A stretch of 35,554 nucleotides of DNA from Cyanobacteria bacterium GSL.Bin1 (GCA_009909085.1 JAAANX010000046.1:1-35554); one strand, 5' to 3'; shown: positions 17,089 through 25,493, counted from the first letter of the stretch. A program made the numbers and translations. Notes: a model not told the origin generated them from the sequence alone.

Positions 17089-17210
17089 CTAGGTTCTGTT
17101 GACACAAGACGATAGAGCAACTGTTTTTCGTCGCAGCGAAAGAGATACACTGATTTTATTCAAGTTGACAGATGGCAAAAGTTTTAGACAGAAACATCAA
17201 CAGAACCTAG
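17089..17210. mobile_element. Candidate MITE with 14-bp inverted repeats
   Basis: CTAGGTTCTGTTGA (17089-17102) is exactly inverted as TCAACAGAACCTAG (17197-17210). If the true ends are GGTTCTGTTGA, both are flanked by TA, as expected for IS630/Tc1-type insertions that duplicate TA. The interior is only about 94 bp and codes for no transposase. A minus-strand frame stays open across the left repeat (16983-17159), so chance or a coding origin of one repeat is possible. Confidence 0.4.
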
Positions 17211-17221
17211 GCTAGAAGTAG

Positions 17222-17326
17222 AAAGGTAGCAGAGAATTGCAATGGAATCAGAAATCAACCGCAACCTATCGGGGTCAATCTTACCAAGATTCTGCTGCTA
17301 TGGCGATTATTCCTAAAGCCAAGTGA
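17222..17326 (+). pseudogene. C-terminal fragment of a DUF4278 gene
   Basis: The plus strand encodes about 34 residues ending KSTATYRGQSYQDSAAMAII then a Lys-rich tail and stop. The TYRGQSYQ segment matches the YRGxxY signature of DUF4278. A TAG at 17219 blocks the frame upstream and no start is present. It directly follows the candidate MITE, which may have removed the front of the gene. Confidence 0.45.
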
Positions 17327-17516
17327 GTTGATTGAGGTATTCCTTAATGTTCAAGCTAAATCTTCTATATATGAAGACGCGATCGCGGCTCAGTTTTTGG
17401 ACCATCCCTAAACTTGGTTAGGGAATGACAACGCGCGATCGCAAGATTGATAATTTTGTTTGCGGTTGTTAACTACCTCGTGCCTCTACACAAGCTGGAC
17501 GTGGCTTTCAGCAGCG

Positions 17517-18080
17517 TTAAAAATCATCATTCTCCGGGGTAGGGACAAAGCTACCATTCCCATTATTACGGAAGAATTTACCCGCAGAATCATTTTGGTA
17601 AACACAATTCACTTCAGGAGACTCTTCCAGCTTCCCGGTAAAAGCAAAAGTATTCATCCGATTTTTACAATCTCGCACTTGTTCACGGCTGACTAAATTT
17701 TGATCTTCTAAAATTGACCAGTTCGTCCGACGCATAACACAACCCGGAACCATTTTCGGCTGCGTCACATAAACACTGAAGGGGCTTAAACTCATATAAA
17801 CGCGCATATCTGTAACGACCGCACTTGCCCCATATTGGGCGCAAAATTCAGGATTCGGAACACTGCGATCAATGGCAACGGTGGAGGTGACATTTTCAGA
17901 ATTCAAATTGGTTGCGGAACTAAAGGTCATCCCGAGACCAATACCGATAATAAACACCGCCCCAATAATTGCCCAGTAGGTTGCATTAAGCGGCGATCGA
18001 GAAGAATCGGAACTGCGAGGCGGAGACTCGTCATAAGAGCGACGAGAAGCAGTTGCACTTTTACGTGTTTTTCGCGTCAT
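17517..18080 (-). CDS. DUF3172 membrane protein
   Basis: 187 residues. A basic and Ser-rich cytoplasmic N-terminus (1-32) precedes one transmembrane helix (YWAIIGAVFIIGIGLGMTF, about 35-53). A conserved soluble domain follows, with NPEFCAQYGASAVVTDMRVY, PGCVMRRTNWSILE and VRDCKNRMNTFAFTGKLE. This is DUF3172, conserved in cyanobacteria and plastids, of unknown function. Three conserved Cys suggest a disulfide or cofactor. Length is normal. It is followed by sparse DNA and divergent from Uma2. Confidence 0.88.
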   Translation of the reverse strand: MTRKTRKSATASRRSYDESPPRSSDSSRSPLNATYWAIIGAVFIIGIGLGMTFSSATNLNSENVTSTVAIDRSVPNPEFCAQYGASAVVTDMRVYMSLSPFSVYVTQPKMVPGCVMRRTNWSILEDQNLVSREQVRDCKNRMNTFAFTGKLEESPEVNCVYQNDSAGKFFRNNGNGSFVPTPENDDF

Positions 18081-18265
18081 TTTGTAACTCAGTCAGTATA
18101 GATAGGCATGAGATTAATGTTATCTCCATTTTAATAACAGTGACTGGGAGATTCGTTATAACCACCGACCTATTATTACCAAGACAGAAGGCGTCGGGCG
18201 TAAGCCAGTGCGGGAGTCTGATAGAATAAATCCGCACCTAGTATTGTTTTGTCCTGCAATTGTTT

Positions 18266-18844
18266 ATGCCTCCCATCCAAAGTCATTCTCAGTTATCACT
18301 ACAAGACTTCTTAAACTATCCAGAAATTCAACCTGCCCGTGAATATATTGCCGGTAAGATCTACCAAAAACCTCGCCTCAAAGGGAAGCAAGAACGGGTT
18401 TTATCTCGCTTACTGGAGAAAATTAATCAAACAGGAAAACGTCAAAAGACAGCAGTTGCCTTTACTGATTTACGGTGTACCTTTGAAAAATATTCCATTG
18501 TTCCTGATATTAGTGTGTTTAATTGGAATAATTTACCAGTTGATGAGAAGGGAAATTTGGTGGAACACGCTTTAATTCCCAATTGGATTATTGAATTTGC
18601 CTCGCCAGAAGATAATTCAACCCGGATCATGAATAATATTCTGATTTGTTTAAAACGAGGGGCACAAATGGGATGGTTGATTGATGTCCATGAACAAAAA
18701 GTGATGACTTTTCCGAAGGGGGAACAACCAGATCTCAAAGAAAATGATGATTCTCTACCCATTCCCGCAGGCTTAAGAACCCTCAGTCTTTCGGTTTCTG
18801 ATTTGTTCATTAACAGTTCTCTCTCTCGTCGGGGATATTTTTAG
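18266..18844 (+). CDS. Uma2-family (DUF820) putative nuclease
   Basis: 192 residues. The PD-(D/E)XK-type restriction fold is seen in AREYIAGKIYQKP (N-terminal strand region), FEKYSIVPDISVFNW and IPNWIIEFASPEDN, followed by a helix and GAQMGWLIDVHEQKV. The family is greatly expanded in cyanobacteria; substrates are unknown. The ATG at 18266 is preferred over the TTG at 18260. Unlike the copy at 12727-13307 this one is intact and only distantly similar. It ends about 10 bp before the trm1 start. Confidence 0.85.
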   Translation: MPPIQSHSQLSLQDFLNYPEIQPAREYIAGKIYQKPRLKGKQERVLSRLLEKINQTGKRQKTAVAFTDLRCTFEKYSIVPDISVFNWNNLPVDEKGNLVEHALIPNWIIEFASPEDNSTRIMNNILICLKRGAQMGWLIDVHEQKVMTFPKGEQPDLKENDDSLPIPAGLRTLSLSVSDLFINSSLSRRGYF

Positions 18845-18854
18845 TTTTTGTTTG

Positions 18855-20027
18855 GTGACTTTCTATCGGAGGAATAACTTCCAATCCCTCACTTTGTACT
18901 CCATTCCCAAAAAACGCGATACAAAATTGTTGTCTCAAGAAAGAAACATAACCTTTGATGTTGGTAATGCGTTTTATCGTCCGACAACTGTTGTCGTCAG
19001 AGATTTAGGAATTCTTGCAGCAACGGTTCAGCGACAACAAACGGGTCACTTGCGGGTTTTAGATGCGATGTCAGGATGTGGCATTAGAGCGTTACGTTAT
19101 GCCGTAGAAGCCAATGCAGACTGGGTTTGGGCTAACGAAGCGAATCGGGAAATTGCACCAATACTTCAAGGGAATATAGACCAATATCTTGCTCCCTCGC
19201 AGTATCAAATCACTCATACCGATGCGAACCGCATTTTTTTTGATTGCTACAATCGGTCTGATTTTTATGATTTGATTGATGTTGATGCTTTTGGTATCCC
19301 TAGTCCTTACATTTCTACCGTTTTATGGGGAACCAAAATTGGAGGACTGGTTTATCTAACTAGTACCGATGGCCGGTCTGCAACCGGTAACGCCCCAGAA
19401 AACAGTTTAAAGTATTATGGGGCTTATGCTCGTTCTCATCCTGCTGCCCACGAACAAGGGTTACGCTTGATTATGGGTCGTCTGCAGCAACAAGCTGCTA
19501 GTCAAGGGCGTGGGGTGGAACCGGTTTTTGCGTACTTCACTGGGGAAACTTATCGCGTGATGATGCGCTTAGTTGCCCAACCTCAACTGACTATGGATAA
19601 CTATGGTTGGTTAGGTTATTGTCATCAGTGTGGACACTATCAAAGTGTCCGTTGGCGTCAATTAGGAAAAGCCTTATGTCCCCATGATGGAAAACGATTA
19701 GTCGTCAGTGGTCCTCTCTGGTTGGGAAACCTGCATGATCGCGAAATGTTAGACGCGATGATCGCCTTAGCTACAACTTGGGGATGGATAAACCGGGTGG
19801 CTTTACTTAATATCATGCGAACTGAAGCGGATGTCGCCCCCTATTTTTATTCTTTACAGAATATTGGTAAAGTGGGAAAACTGGATTTACCGAAGCGCGA
19901 TCAACTGATTGCAACCCTACAGCAACACGGATATCGCGCCTGTGCAACGCATTTTGACCCCCAAGCCCTAAAAACGGATGCCAGTTTTCGGACTTGCGTT
20001 GAAATCGCCAAGAGTCTCAGTCATTAA
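18855..20027 (+). CDS. trm1: tRNA (guanine26-N2)-dimethyltransferase, Trm1 type
   Basis: About 390 residues. The SAM-binding Rossmann domain shows VLDAMSGCGIRALRYAVEA (about 72-90) and the catalytic DVDAFGIPSPY, corresponding to DxDPFG in Trm1. A C-terminal zinc-ribbon-like CHQC...LCPHDG and TEADVAPYFYSLQNIGK complete the family pattern. Trm1 makes m2G/m2,2G at tRNA position 26. It is general in archaea and eukaryotes but rare in bacteria (Aquifex, cyanobacteria). The start is uncertain: the GTG at 18855 lacks a ribosome site, and the only strong one (GGAGG near 18868) has no start codon at the right distance. The conserved part begins near NITFDVGNAFYRP. Confidence 0.87.
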   Translation: MTFYRRNNFQSLTLYSIPKKRDTKLLSQERNITFDVGNAFYRPTTVVVRDLGILAATVQRQQTGHLRVLDAMSGCGIRALRYAVEANADWVWANEANREIAPILQGNIDQYLAPSQYQITHTDANRIFFDCYNRSDFYDLIDVDAFGIPSPYISTVLWGTKIGGLVYLTSTDGRSATGNAPENSLKYYGAYARSHPAAHEQGLRLIMGRLQQQAASQGRGVEPVFAYFTGETYRVMMRLVAQPQLTMDNYGWLGYCHQCGHYQSVRWRQLGKALCPHDGKRLVVSGPLWLGNLHDREMLDAMIALATTWGWINRVALLNIMRTEADVAPYFYSLQNIGKVGKLDLPKRDQLIATLQQHGYRACATHFDPQALKTDASFRTCVEIAKSLSH

Positions 20028-20157
20028 ATTAATTCAATCTTACTGCCATCTCAGGAAAAACTCATCTCCTTTCGATTTAATATAATTGAGCGCAAGGGAT
20101 TTTTGAAAATACCTAATCCTTAGTCTTTCTTGTGGAAATTTTAATAGGGAGATCAAA

Positions 20158-21168
20158 TTGGTCAAAACAAACATCAAAAATAATAATAGTGTTACCCCCT
20201 TTGCGGAAAAAATTAATGCTCCTCTGACAAAGGAGAAAATTAGTGTTTTACAAATTAATTTAGGACGAAAATGTAACTTAGCTTGTACTCATTGTCATGT
20301 TGAAGCAAGTCCGAAACGCACGGAAGAACTTTCAGCAGAGATTTGCGATCAAATCATCGAAATCATTAATCGTTTCCCCCAAATTGAAACAGTTGATTTA
20401 ACCGGGGGTGCGCCAGAAATGAACTATGGTTTTCGCCCGATTGTTGAAGCAGCACGAGCACAAAATAAGGAAGTGATTGTGCGTTCTAATCTTACGATTT
20501 ATTTTGAACCGGGCTATGACGATCTTCCTCAATATTGTGCAGACTATCAAACGCGAATTGTTGCTTCTTTACCCTGTTATTTAGAAGATAATGTTGATAA
20601 ACAACGGGGAGCGGGTGTTTATAATAATTCGATTCGGGCGTTACAATGGCTGAATCAACTGGGCTATGGTCAAGATCCTAATTTAATCCTGGATTTAGTT
20701 TATAATCCCCCCGTTCCGATTAGTGAGAAACAATTTACTTTACCACCGCAGCAACAAAAACTGGAACAAGATTATAAAACTTATTTAGCAGCAAATTTTG
20801 GCATTCGATTCAATCATTTGTTTACGATTACTAATCTTCCTATTGGCAGAATTAAAGACTTTTTACACCGTTACCAACTCCATCAGTCGTACTTAAAGTT
20901 TTTAGAAGAAAACTATAATCCGGAAACGGTTTCCAGTGTAATGTGTCGTAATGAACTTTCTGTCGATTATTTGGGCAGAATTTATGATTGCGATTTTAAT
21001 CAGATGGAAAATGTTCCTGCTCAAACAGCAACAGGAGAAACGCTAACTTTAGAAAAATTGTTGGAGTTTAATGATCTTGATGTGATTAAAACGATTCAGA
21101 CGCGCCCTTACTGTTATGGCTGTACCGCTGGCAGTGGTTCGAGTTGTGGAGGTGCATTATTAGCTTAA
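20158..21168 (+). CDS. arsS: Arsenosugar biosynthesis radical SAM protein
   Basis: 336 residues. The radical-SAM cluster motif is Cys39-NLA-Cys43-TH-Cys46, followed by the SAM-binding VDLTGGAPEMN. The C-terminal half (DUF3641) has the further Cys set YCYGCTAGSGSSCGG and SSVMCRNELSVDYLGRIYDC. ArsS transfers the 5'-deoxyadenosyl group to dimethylarsenite, the committed step of arsenosugar synthesis after ArsM methylation. The start is TTG, supported by GGGAGA 6 nt upstream. ArsM is not in the window. Two VTT-family membrane genes follow 39 bp downstream, probably in one operon. Confidence 0.92.
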   Translation: MVKTNIKNNNSVTPFAEKINAPLTKEKISVLQINLGRKCNLACTHCHVEASPKRTEELSAEICDQIIEIINRFPQIETVDLTGGAPEMNYGFRPIVEAARAQNKEVIVRSNLTIYFEPGYDDLPQYCADYQTRIVASLPCYLEDNVDKQRGAGVYNNSIRALQWLNQLGYGQDPNLILDLVYNPPVPISEKQFTLPPQQQKLEQDYKTYLAANFGIRFNHLFTITNLPIGRIKDFLHRYQLHQSYLKFLEENYNPETVSSVMCRNELSVDYLGRIYDCDFNQMENVPAQTATGETLTLEKLLEFNDLDVIKTIQTRPYCYGCTAGSGSSCGGALLA

Positions 21169-21207
21169 TTTTCTTTTAACTTCATCCTGATTATAGGAGA
21201 AGAAATC

Positions 21208-21918
21208 ATGAACTCAAAACTGAAATATGTCGGAATTGCTGTGATTATTGCTGCTTTAATTGCTTCTACTCAATTGATTAATTTACAGGAAATTTTAACC
21301 GATACTCTGCAATGGATTAATGATCTCGGTCCTTCTGCTGCCATTGTTTTTATTATCATCTATATGGTGGCAACCGTTTTCTTTTTCCCAGCTTCCATTT
21401 TAACCTTAGGTGCCGGGATTATTTTTGATATTTTCTTTGGTTCACTTTATGTTTTTATTGCAGCAAGTATTGGGGCAAGCCTTGCTTTTTTAGTGGGAAG
21501 ATATATTGCTCGCGGTTGGGTGGAAAAACGAATTGAAGGGAATCCTCGATTTAAAGCTATCGATCAAGCGGTTGCAGAAGAAGGGATGAAAATTGTGTTA
21601 CTCACTCGCTTATCTCCAATCTTTCCTTTTAATCTTCTGAATTATGCGTATGGTTTAACGAAAGTGACGTTTCGGGATTATGTAATTGGAACGTTAGGAA
21701 TTTTACCCGGAACAATCATGTATGTTTATGTGGGTTCCTTAGCAAAAGATTTAGCAACCTTAGGTTCGGAAGAAGTAACTGCCCCTTCTGAAATTCAGTG
21801 GGCGATCCGCATTATTGGATTTATTGCAACCGTCGCTGTCACCGTTTATGTAACAAAAATTGCGAAAAAAGCCTTAGCGCAAAGAGTAGAAACGGAAGCC
21901 GAACCTTCTGTTGAGTGA
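21208..21918 (+). CDS. TVP38/TMEM64 (VTT) family membrane protein 1
   Basis: 236 residues with about five hydrophobic segments. The VTT core is visible as FFFPASILTLGAGIIFDIFF, then GASLAFLVGRYIARGW, and the conserved RLSPIFPFNLLNYAYGLTKV with GTLGILPGTIMYVYVGS. The DedA/VTT fold is a re-entrant-loop membrane protein linked to lipid flipping or ion-coupled transport. The ribosome site AGGAGAAG is 6 nt before the ATG. Position behind arsS suggests a role in arsenical handling, by inference only. Confidence 0.87.
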   Translation: MNSKLKYVGIAVIIAALIASTQLINLQEILTDTLQWINDLGPSAAIVFIIIYMVATVFFFPASILTLGAGIIFDIFFGSLYVFIAASIGASLAFLVGRYIARGWVEKRIEGNPRFKAIDQAVAEEGMKIVLLTRLSPIFPFNLLNYAYGLTKVTFRDYVIGTLGILPGTIMYVYVGSLAKDLATLGSEEVTAPSEIQWAIRIIGFIATVAVTVYVTKIAKKALAQRVETEAEPSVE

Positions 21919-21979
21919 GTTCATTGTTGTCCTTATTTAATACATAAAAAAGGAATTAAAAATCAACTGATACTTACAG

Positions 21980-22678
21980 ATGCTCAAAACAATGCGCCGA
22001 TTTTACCAACAGTTGTGTCCTTTTTTTCGGATTTGTCAAAAGCCCCGCTTTTGGGTCGCGATCGCGCTTTTTTTAGCCGCTTTTTGGGTAACAGTCGGTC
22101 CCTTAAATGTTCTCTTTGATCAGGAATTTATTCTCCAGCATTTAGAAGCATATCAATGTTGTGCGACGGCGCTGTTTATTACCCTTTATACCCTTCTGAC
22201 AATTATTGGAATCCCTGGAACGGTTTTAACCGTTGCCGGTGGGTTAGCTTTCGGCTTGTTCTGGGGAACCCTTTGGTCAGTATTGGGGGCAACCTTAGGG
22301 GCGTTAGGGGCATTTTGGACAGCCCGTTATCTGCTACGAGATTTAGCGGAAACGAAGTTTGGCGAGTATCACCTTCTCGGTTATCTCAAAAAAACAGTCA
22401 CTCAAAATCCGCTGCGTTTTGTCCTGACCTTGCGTTTTGTTCCCATTACTCCGTTTAACCTGATTAATTTCTTATTTGGCTTGACCCCAATTCATTGGTT
22501 TCCTTATACCTTGGGAACATTCGTTGGCATTCTTCCGGGAACCTTTGCTTATACGTGGTTAGGTGTGAGTGGAATGGAAGCCTTACAAGGGCGCGATCGC
22601 CTTTCTTTTTTCCTTGCACTTATTCTTTTGGCGTTACTGTCTGCAATTCCTTTCTGTCTGCGGAAAAAATCATCATAG
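21980..22678 (+). CDS. TVP38/TMEM64 (VTT) family membrane protein 2
   Basis: 232 residues, a divergent paralogue of the previous gene. Hydrophobic segments flank GIPGTVLTVAGGLAFGLFWG, GATLGALGAFWTARYLLRD and the family core RFVPITPFNLINFLFGLTPI with LGTFVGILPGTFAYTWLG. The N-terminus is basic and cytoplasmic. The spacing of 61 bp and the same strand suggest co-transcription with arsS and VTT 1. No strong ribosome site is seen. It is followed by heptamer repeats and a hairpin shared with the convergent PfpI gene. Confidence 0.85.
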   Translation: MLKTMRRFYQQLCPFFRICQKPRFWVAIALFLAAFWVTVGPLNVLFDQEFILQHLEAYQCCATALFITLYTLLTIIGIPGTVLTVAGGLAFGLFWGTLWSVLGATLGALGAFWTARYLLRDLAETKFGEYHLLGYLKKTVTQNPLRFVLTLRFVPITPFNLINFLFGLTPIHWFPYTLGTFVGILPGTFAYTWLGVSGMEALQGRDRLSFFLALILLALLSAIPFCLRKKSS

Positions 22679-22680
22679 TT

Positions 22681-22722
22681 ATTAGTCATTGGTCATTAGT
22701 CATTAGTCATTGGTCATTAGGC
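22681..22722. repeat. Heptamer STRR, six units of ATTRGTC
   Basis: Six consecutive 7-mers read attagtc, attggtc, attagtc, attagtc, attggtc, attaggc. Short tandem heptamer repeats (STRR) are well known in cyanobacterial intergenic DNA. It lies immediately after the second VTT gene. Confidence 0.8.
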
Positions 22723-22760
22723 ATTAAACAACAAAAGACAAAGAAACGGGTCACAGTTAC

Positions 22761-22791
22761 ATCCCCCCAAACTCAATTAGTCTGAGGGGAT
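22761..22791. terminator. Possible bidirectional terminator
   Basis: ATCCCC (22761-22766) pairs with GGGGAT (22786-22791), with CTC/GAG pairing inside, between two convergent genes. There is no clear T-run, so function is uncertain. Confidence 0.35.
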
Positions 22792-22798
22792 ATTGATT

Positions 22799-23341
22799 CT
22801 AAACGGCTGTGGTTGCTTCGGGTTGGTTTAAAGTTTCAAACTGCGTTAACGCTGCTTTAATCCAGGCGGCATTATCTCGATAGTGAGTGGCTGTGACAAG
22901 GTTACGATCAACCACGACCGCTTCATCCTTGAAGTTACCGCCAGCATTAACTAAATCATCTTTACAACCGGGATACGCCGTGACATCGCGTCCTGCAACG
23001 ACTTTCGCAGAAACCAGTACCCAGGGACCATGACAGGTACTTGCAATCACTTTTCCTTTCTGGTCAAAATCGTGGAGAAACTGAAGCACATTGGCAATTT
23101 GGCGAACCCGATCTGGGGATTCACGTCCCCCGGGGACAACGGCTAAGTCATAATCCACTTCTTTAATCTCATCGGCATCAACCGTAGCGTTTGCAGCAAC
23201 CCCATGCTTGCCTTTCACATCCACTTTGCCCTTGGTTGCGACTTCAACCGTAAATCCAGCCTCTTGGAGGCGATAAAAAGGATAGGCAAATTCTGTATCT
23301 TCAAAACCGTTATCAACGATAATCACTGCGCGTTTAATCAT
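22799..23341 (-). CDS. DJ-1/PfpI family protein
   Basis: 180 residues, one DJ-1/PfpI domain. The nucleophile elbow is ASTCHGPWVL with Cys103-His104, and an early Glu14 (NGFEDTEF) is the conserved acidic residue. AVVPGGRESPDRVR is the typical loop. Members act as proteases, deglycases or stress chaperones; the motif is closest to PfpI/YhbO. AAAGGAGG precedes the ATG by about 5 nt. It is convergent with the VTT genes and transcribed away from trmJ. Confidence 0.9.
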   Translation of the reverse strand: MIKRAVIIVDNGFEDTEFAYPFYRLQEAGFTVEVATKGKVDVKGKHGVAANATVDADEIKEVDYDLAVVPGGRESPDRVRQIANVLQFLHDFDQKGKVIASTCHGPWVLVSAKVVAGRDVTAYPGCKDDLVNAGGNFKDEAVVVDRNLVTATHYRDNAAWIKAALTQFETLNQPEATTAV

Positions 23342-23488
23342 TACATCCTCCTTTAATTTAAGATGATTTTTTTATGGAATAACCCTAATCAATGTTTGAC
23401 GATCAAATCAGGGAACAATATTTGAACCCAGAGACTCACTTGTCATCAGGGTGGGTCTAGATCTAAAGTAACCAACAATTCCTTAGCA

Positions 23489-24241
23489 ATGACAGTATTC
23501 ATGGCTCATTCCCTTGATGAAATTCGCATTGTCCTAGTTGAACCGGCAGGGGCTTTAAATGTTGGTTCTATTGCCAGAGTAATGAAAAATATGGGCGTCC
23601 AACAATTAGTTTTGGTCAACCCCAAGTGTGATCCTCAGAGTGCAGAAGCTAAACAAATGGCCGTTCATGGGAGAGATGTTTTAAACCAAGCCAAAATCGT
23701 TGCTTCGCTACCGGAAGCGTTGGTGGGATGTCAACAAGCCGTGGCAACAACCGCGCGCGATCGCGCCCTTGCCCTTCCTCTCGAACCGCCGCAAGATGTC
23801 CTACCCAAGTTATTGCCGGTTCCCTCTGCCCTGATTTTTGGACGAGAAGACAGTGGTTTAACCAATGACGAATTAACCCATGCCCAACATTGTCTCTATA
23901 TTCCCACAGCATCGACTTATCCTTCCTTGAACTTAGCGATGGCGGTGGGAGTTTGTGTTTATGAATTACAGCAGTTAGTGGCAACAAAAGAGAAAACAAT
24001 TGATACTTTTGCAACAGAAACTGTTACTTTGGAAGCTTTAGAAGGGTACTATCAACACTTAGAACACATCTTACTAAAAATTGGCTTTTTGTATCCCCAT
24101 ACTGCCTCGGCACGGATGCAAAAATTTCGTCAGATCTTTAATCGTGCTAATCTAACTCCAGAAGAATTAGCCCTACTCAGAGGAATTTTAAGACAGACGG
24201 AATGGGCAATTCAAAAGAATGATCTGGTAAATGAGGAGTAA
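23489..24241 (+). CDS. trmJ: tRNA 2'-O-methyltransferase, TrmJ type
   Basis: 250 residues. The SPOUT (SpoU) fold is clear: IRIVLVEPAGALNVGSIARV with the N-G-S motif 1, FGREDSGLTNDEL (motif 2) and IPTASTYPSLNLAMAV (motif 3), forming the SAM-binding knot. The C-terminal helical extension (about 165-250, YPHTASARMQKFRQIFNRA) is typical of TrmJ, which methylates the ribose of residue 32 in tRNA. A related rRNA or tRNA target cannot be excluded. The start region has no good ribosome site. A GAGGAG at its 3' end serves the next gene, which starts 5 bp after the stop. Confidence 0.87.
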   Translation: MTVFMAHSLDEIRIVLVEPAGALNVGSIARVMKNMGVQQLVLVNPKCDPQSAEAKQMAVHGRDVLNQAKIVASLPEALVGCQQAVATTARDRALALPLEPPQDVLPKLLPVPSALIFGREDSGLTNDELTHAQHCLYIPTASTYPSLNLAMAVGVCVYELQQLVATKEKTIDTFATETVTLEALEGYYQHLEHILLKIGFLYPHTASARMQKFRQIFNRANLTPEELALLRGILRQTEWAIQKNDLVNEE

Positions 24242-24246
24242 TTATT

Positions 24247-25425
24247 GTGGTTTGGCAAAATGAATATCGATCCGGAAATGGGAAAAAAGGAACTAAACTG
24301 AGACCATCTCGGCGCAAGTTTTCTTCTCATCAAAAAAAACGCTCCCAAAAAAAACGCAAACCGAGACAAAAAGAAAAAGTTATTCCTTTTCCCCAGCAAC
24401 GGCAACCGGTTCGTCCTCCCCGTTCCAGTACAGAATTATCCTTGATTTTGATGATCCGCTTAACAATTTTTGCTGTGGGAATTGGCGCGATCGCGGGAAC
24501 AGTACTTGCTTTTTTGGATCGAGATTTATACTTATCGCAACCGGTATCTTCCCAAGTGCAAGTTGCCACCTCAACTGTTGAAACAGATCCTCCCGCAAAG
24601 CCGCCTGTTTTACCGCTGAACCAAGAAGTAACCGGATTGAAGCAAACCTTCCAAGATCTGGCGAGTCAAAAACCGCAACTCAACCCGGCTGCATTTATTG
24701 TCGATCTCGACAGTGGAGAATATGTCAACCTACAAGGAGAAAGGACGTTTTCGGCTGCCAGTATGATTAAATTCCCGATTTTAATTGCATTTTTTCAGGC
24801 TTGGGAGGAAGGGCGAGTCGATCTCGATGAACCTCTCACCATCACAAAAGAGGTTAGGGCTGGTGGTTCTGGCAATATGCAGTACGAAGACCTCGGAAAA
24901 CAGTATCTGGCTTTGGAAACGGCCGCCAAGATGAGTATTATCAGTGATAATACTGCCACAAATATGCTGATTCAACGGTTAGGGGGACAAGAGGCTTTAA
25001 ATGAAGTATTTGCCGAGTGGGGATTAGAACACACCCGTCTTCGTAACCCTTTGCCCGATTTAGATGGAACTAACACCACCAGCCCAAAAGAATTGGTTAG
25101 CCTATTAGCACGGTTAGATCAGGGAGAGTTGGTGTCAGCGAAATCGCGCGAGCATATTTTCCAAATTATGGGAGAAACCCGCAGGAGAACCTTACTCCCT
25201 CAAGGCTTAGGCTCAGGTGCTAAAATTGCTCATAAAACTGGGGATATTGGCTCATTAGTGGGAGATGTTGGTATCATTGACCGCCCGAGTGGTCAACGCT
25301 ATTTAGCGGCGATTATGGTTGAACGCCCCCACAATGATCGCAATGCCAACGAACTAATCCGTCGCTACTCTCAGGAAGCCTATCAATACTTCCGTAATCA
25401 AGAGCAGAATTCTTTTACTAATTGA
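24247..25425 (+). CDS. Membrane-anchored class-A beta-lactamase-like serine hydrolase
   Basis: 392 residues. A very basic cytoplasmic N-terminus (1-60) leads to one transmembrane segment (about 65-90), then the penicillin-recognising domain. Motifs are Ser172-M-I-Lys175 (nucleophile), Ser233-D-Asn235 and Lys330-T-Gly332. In the omega-loop region RNPLPDLDGTNTTSP there is no Glu matching Glu166 of class A enzymes, so rapid deacylation is unlikely. A D-Ala-D-Ala peptidase or peptidoglycan role fits better than drug resistance. The start is GTG, with GAGGAG 8 nt upstream inside the end of trmJ, giving tight coupling. Confidence 0.85.
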   Translation: MVWQNEYRSGNGKKGTKLRPSRRKFSSHQKKRSQKKRKPRQKEKVIPFPQQRQPVRPPRSSTELSLILMIRLTIFAVGIGAIAGTVLAFLDRDLYLSQPVSSQVQVATSTVETDPPAKPPVLPLNQEVTGLKQTFQDLASQKPQLNPAAFIVDLDSGEYVNLQGERTFSAASMIKFPILIAFFQAWEEGRVDLDEPLTITKEVRAGGSGNMQYEDLGKQYLALETAAKMSIISDNTATNMLIQRLGGQEALNEVFAEWGLEHTRLRNPLPDLDGTNTTSPKELVSLLARLDQGELVSAKSREHIFQIMGETRRRTLLPQGLGSGAKIAHKTGDIGSLVGDVGIIDRPSGQRYLAAIMVERPHNDRNANELIRRYSQEAYQYFRNQEQNSFTN

Positions 25426-25493
25426 TCGGTTTCTCAATCTTTGCTAGCAATGGTAATATTTACTTAATTAATTTCTCTTACTTAATTCTAGTG

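Larger units (their letters stand above)
16972..17516. other. 545-bp stretch without an intact gene
   Basis: It contains the candidate MITE (17089-17210), the DUF4278 fragment (17222-17326), two HIP1 sites, and a hairpin TCCCTAA/TTAGGGA (17405-17424) lacking a T-run. A 58-codon minus-strand frame (16983-17159) with RISIFTYHPAIGMINEASDQ has no convincing start. No intact gene was found. Confidence 0.5.

Noticed and set aside
16983-17159. 58-codon minus-strand frame with RISIFTYHPAIGMINEASDQ
   Set aside because: No start or ribosome site, and other frames there are also open. It is recorded only because it crosses a repeat of the candidate MITE.
18442-18810. 122-codon minus-strand frame inside Uma2
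   Set aside because: Antisense shadow with no family features.
23649-24014. 121-codon minus-strand frame inside trmJ
   Set aside because: Antisense shadow; trmJ motifs on the plus strand are unambiguous.
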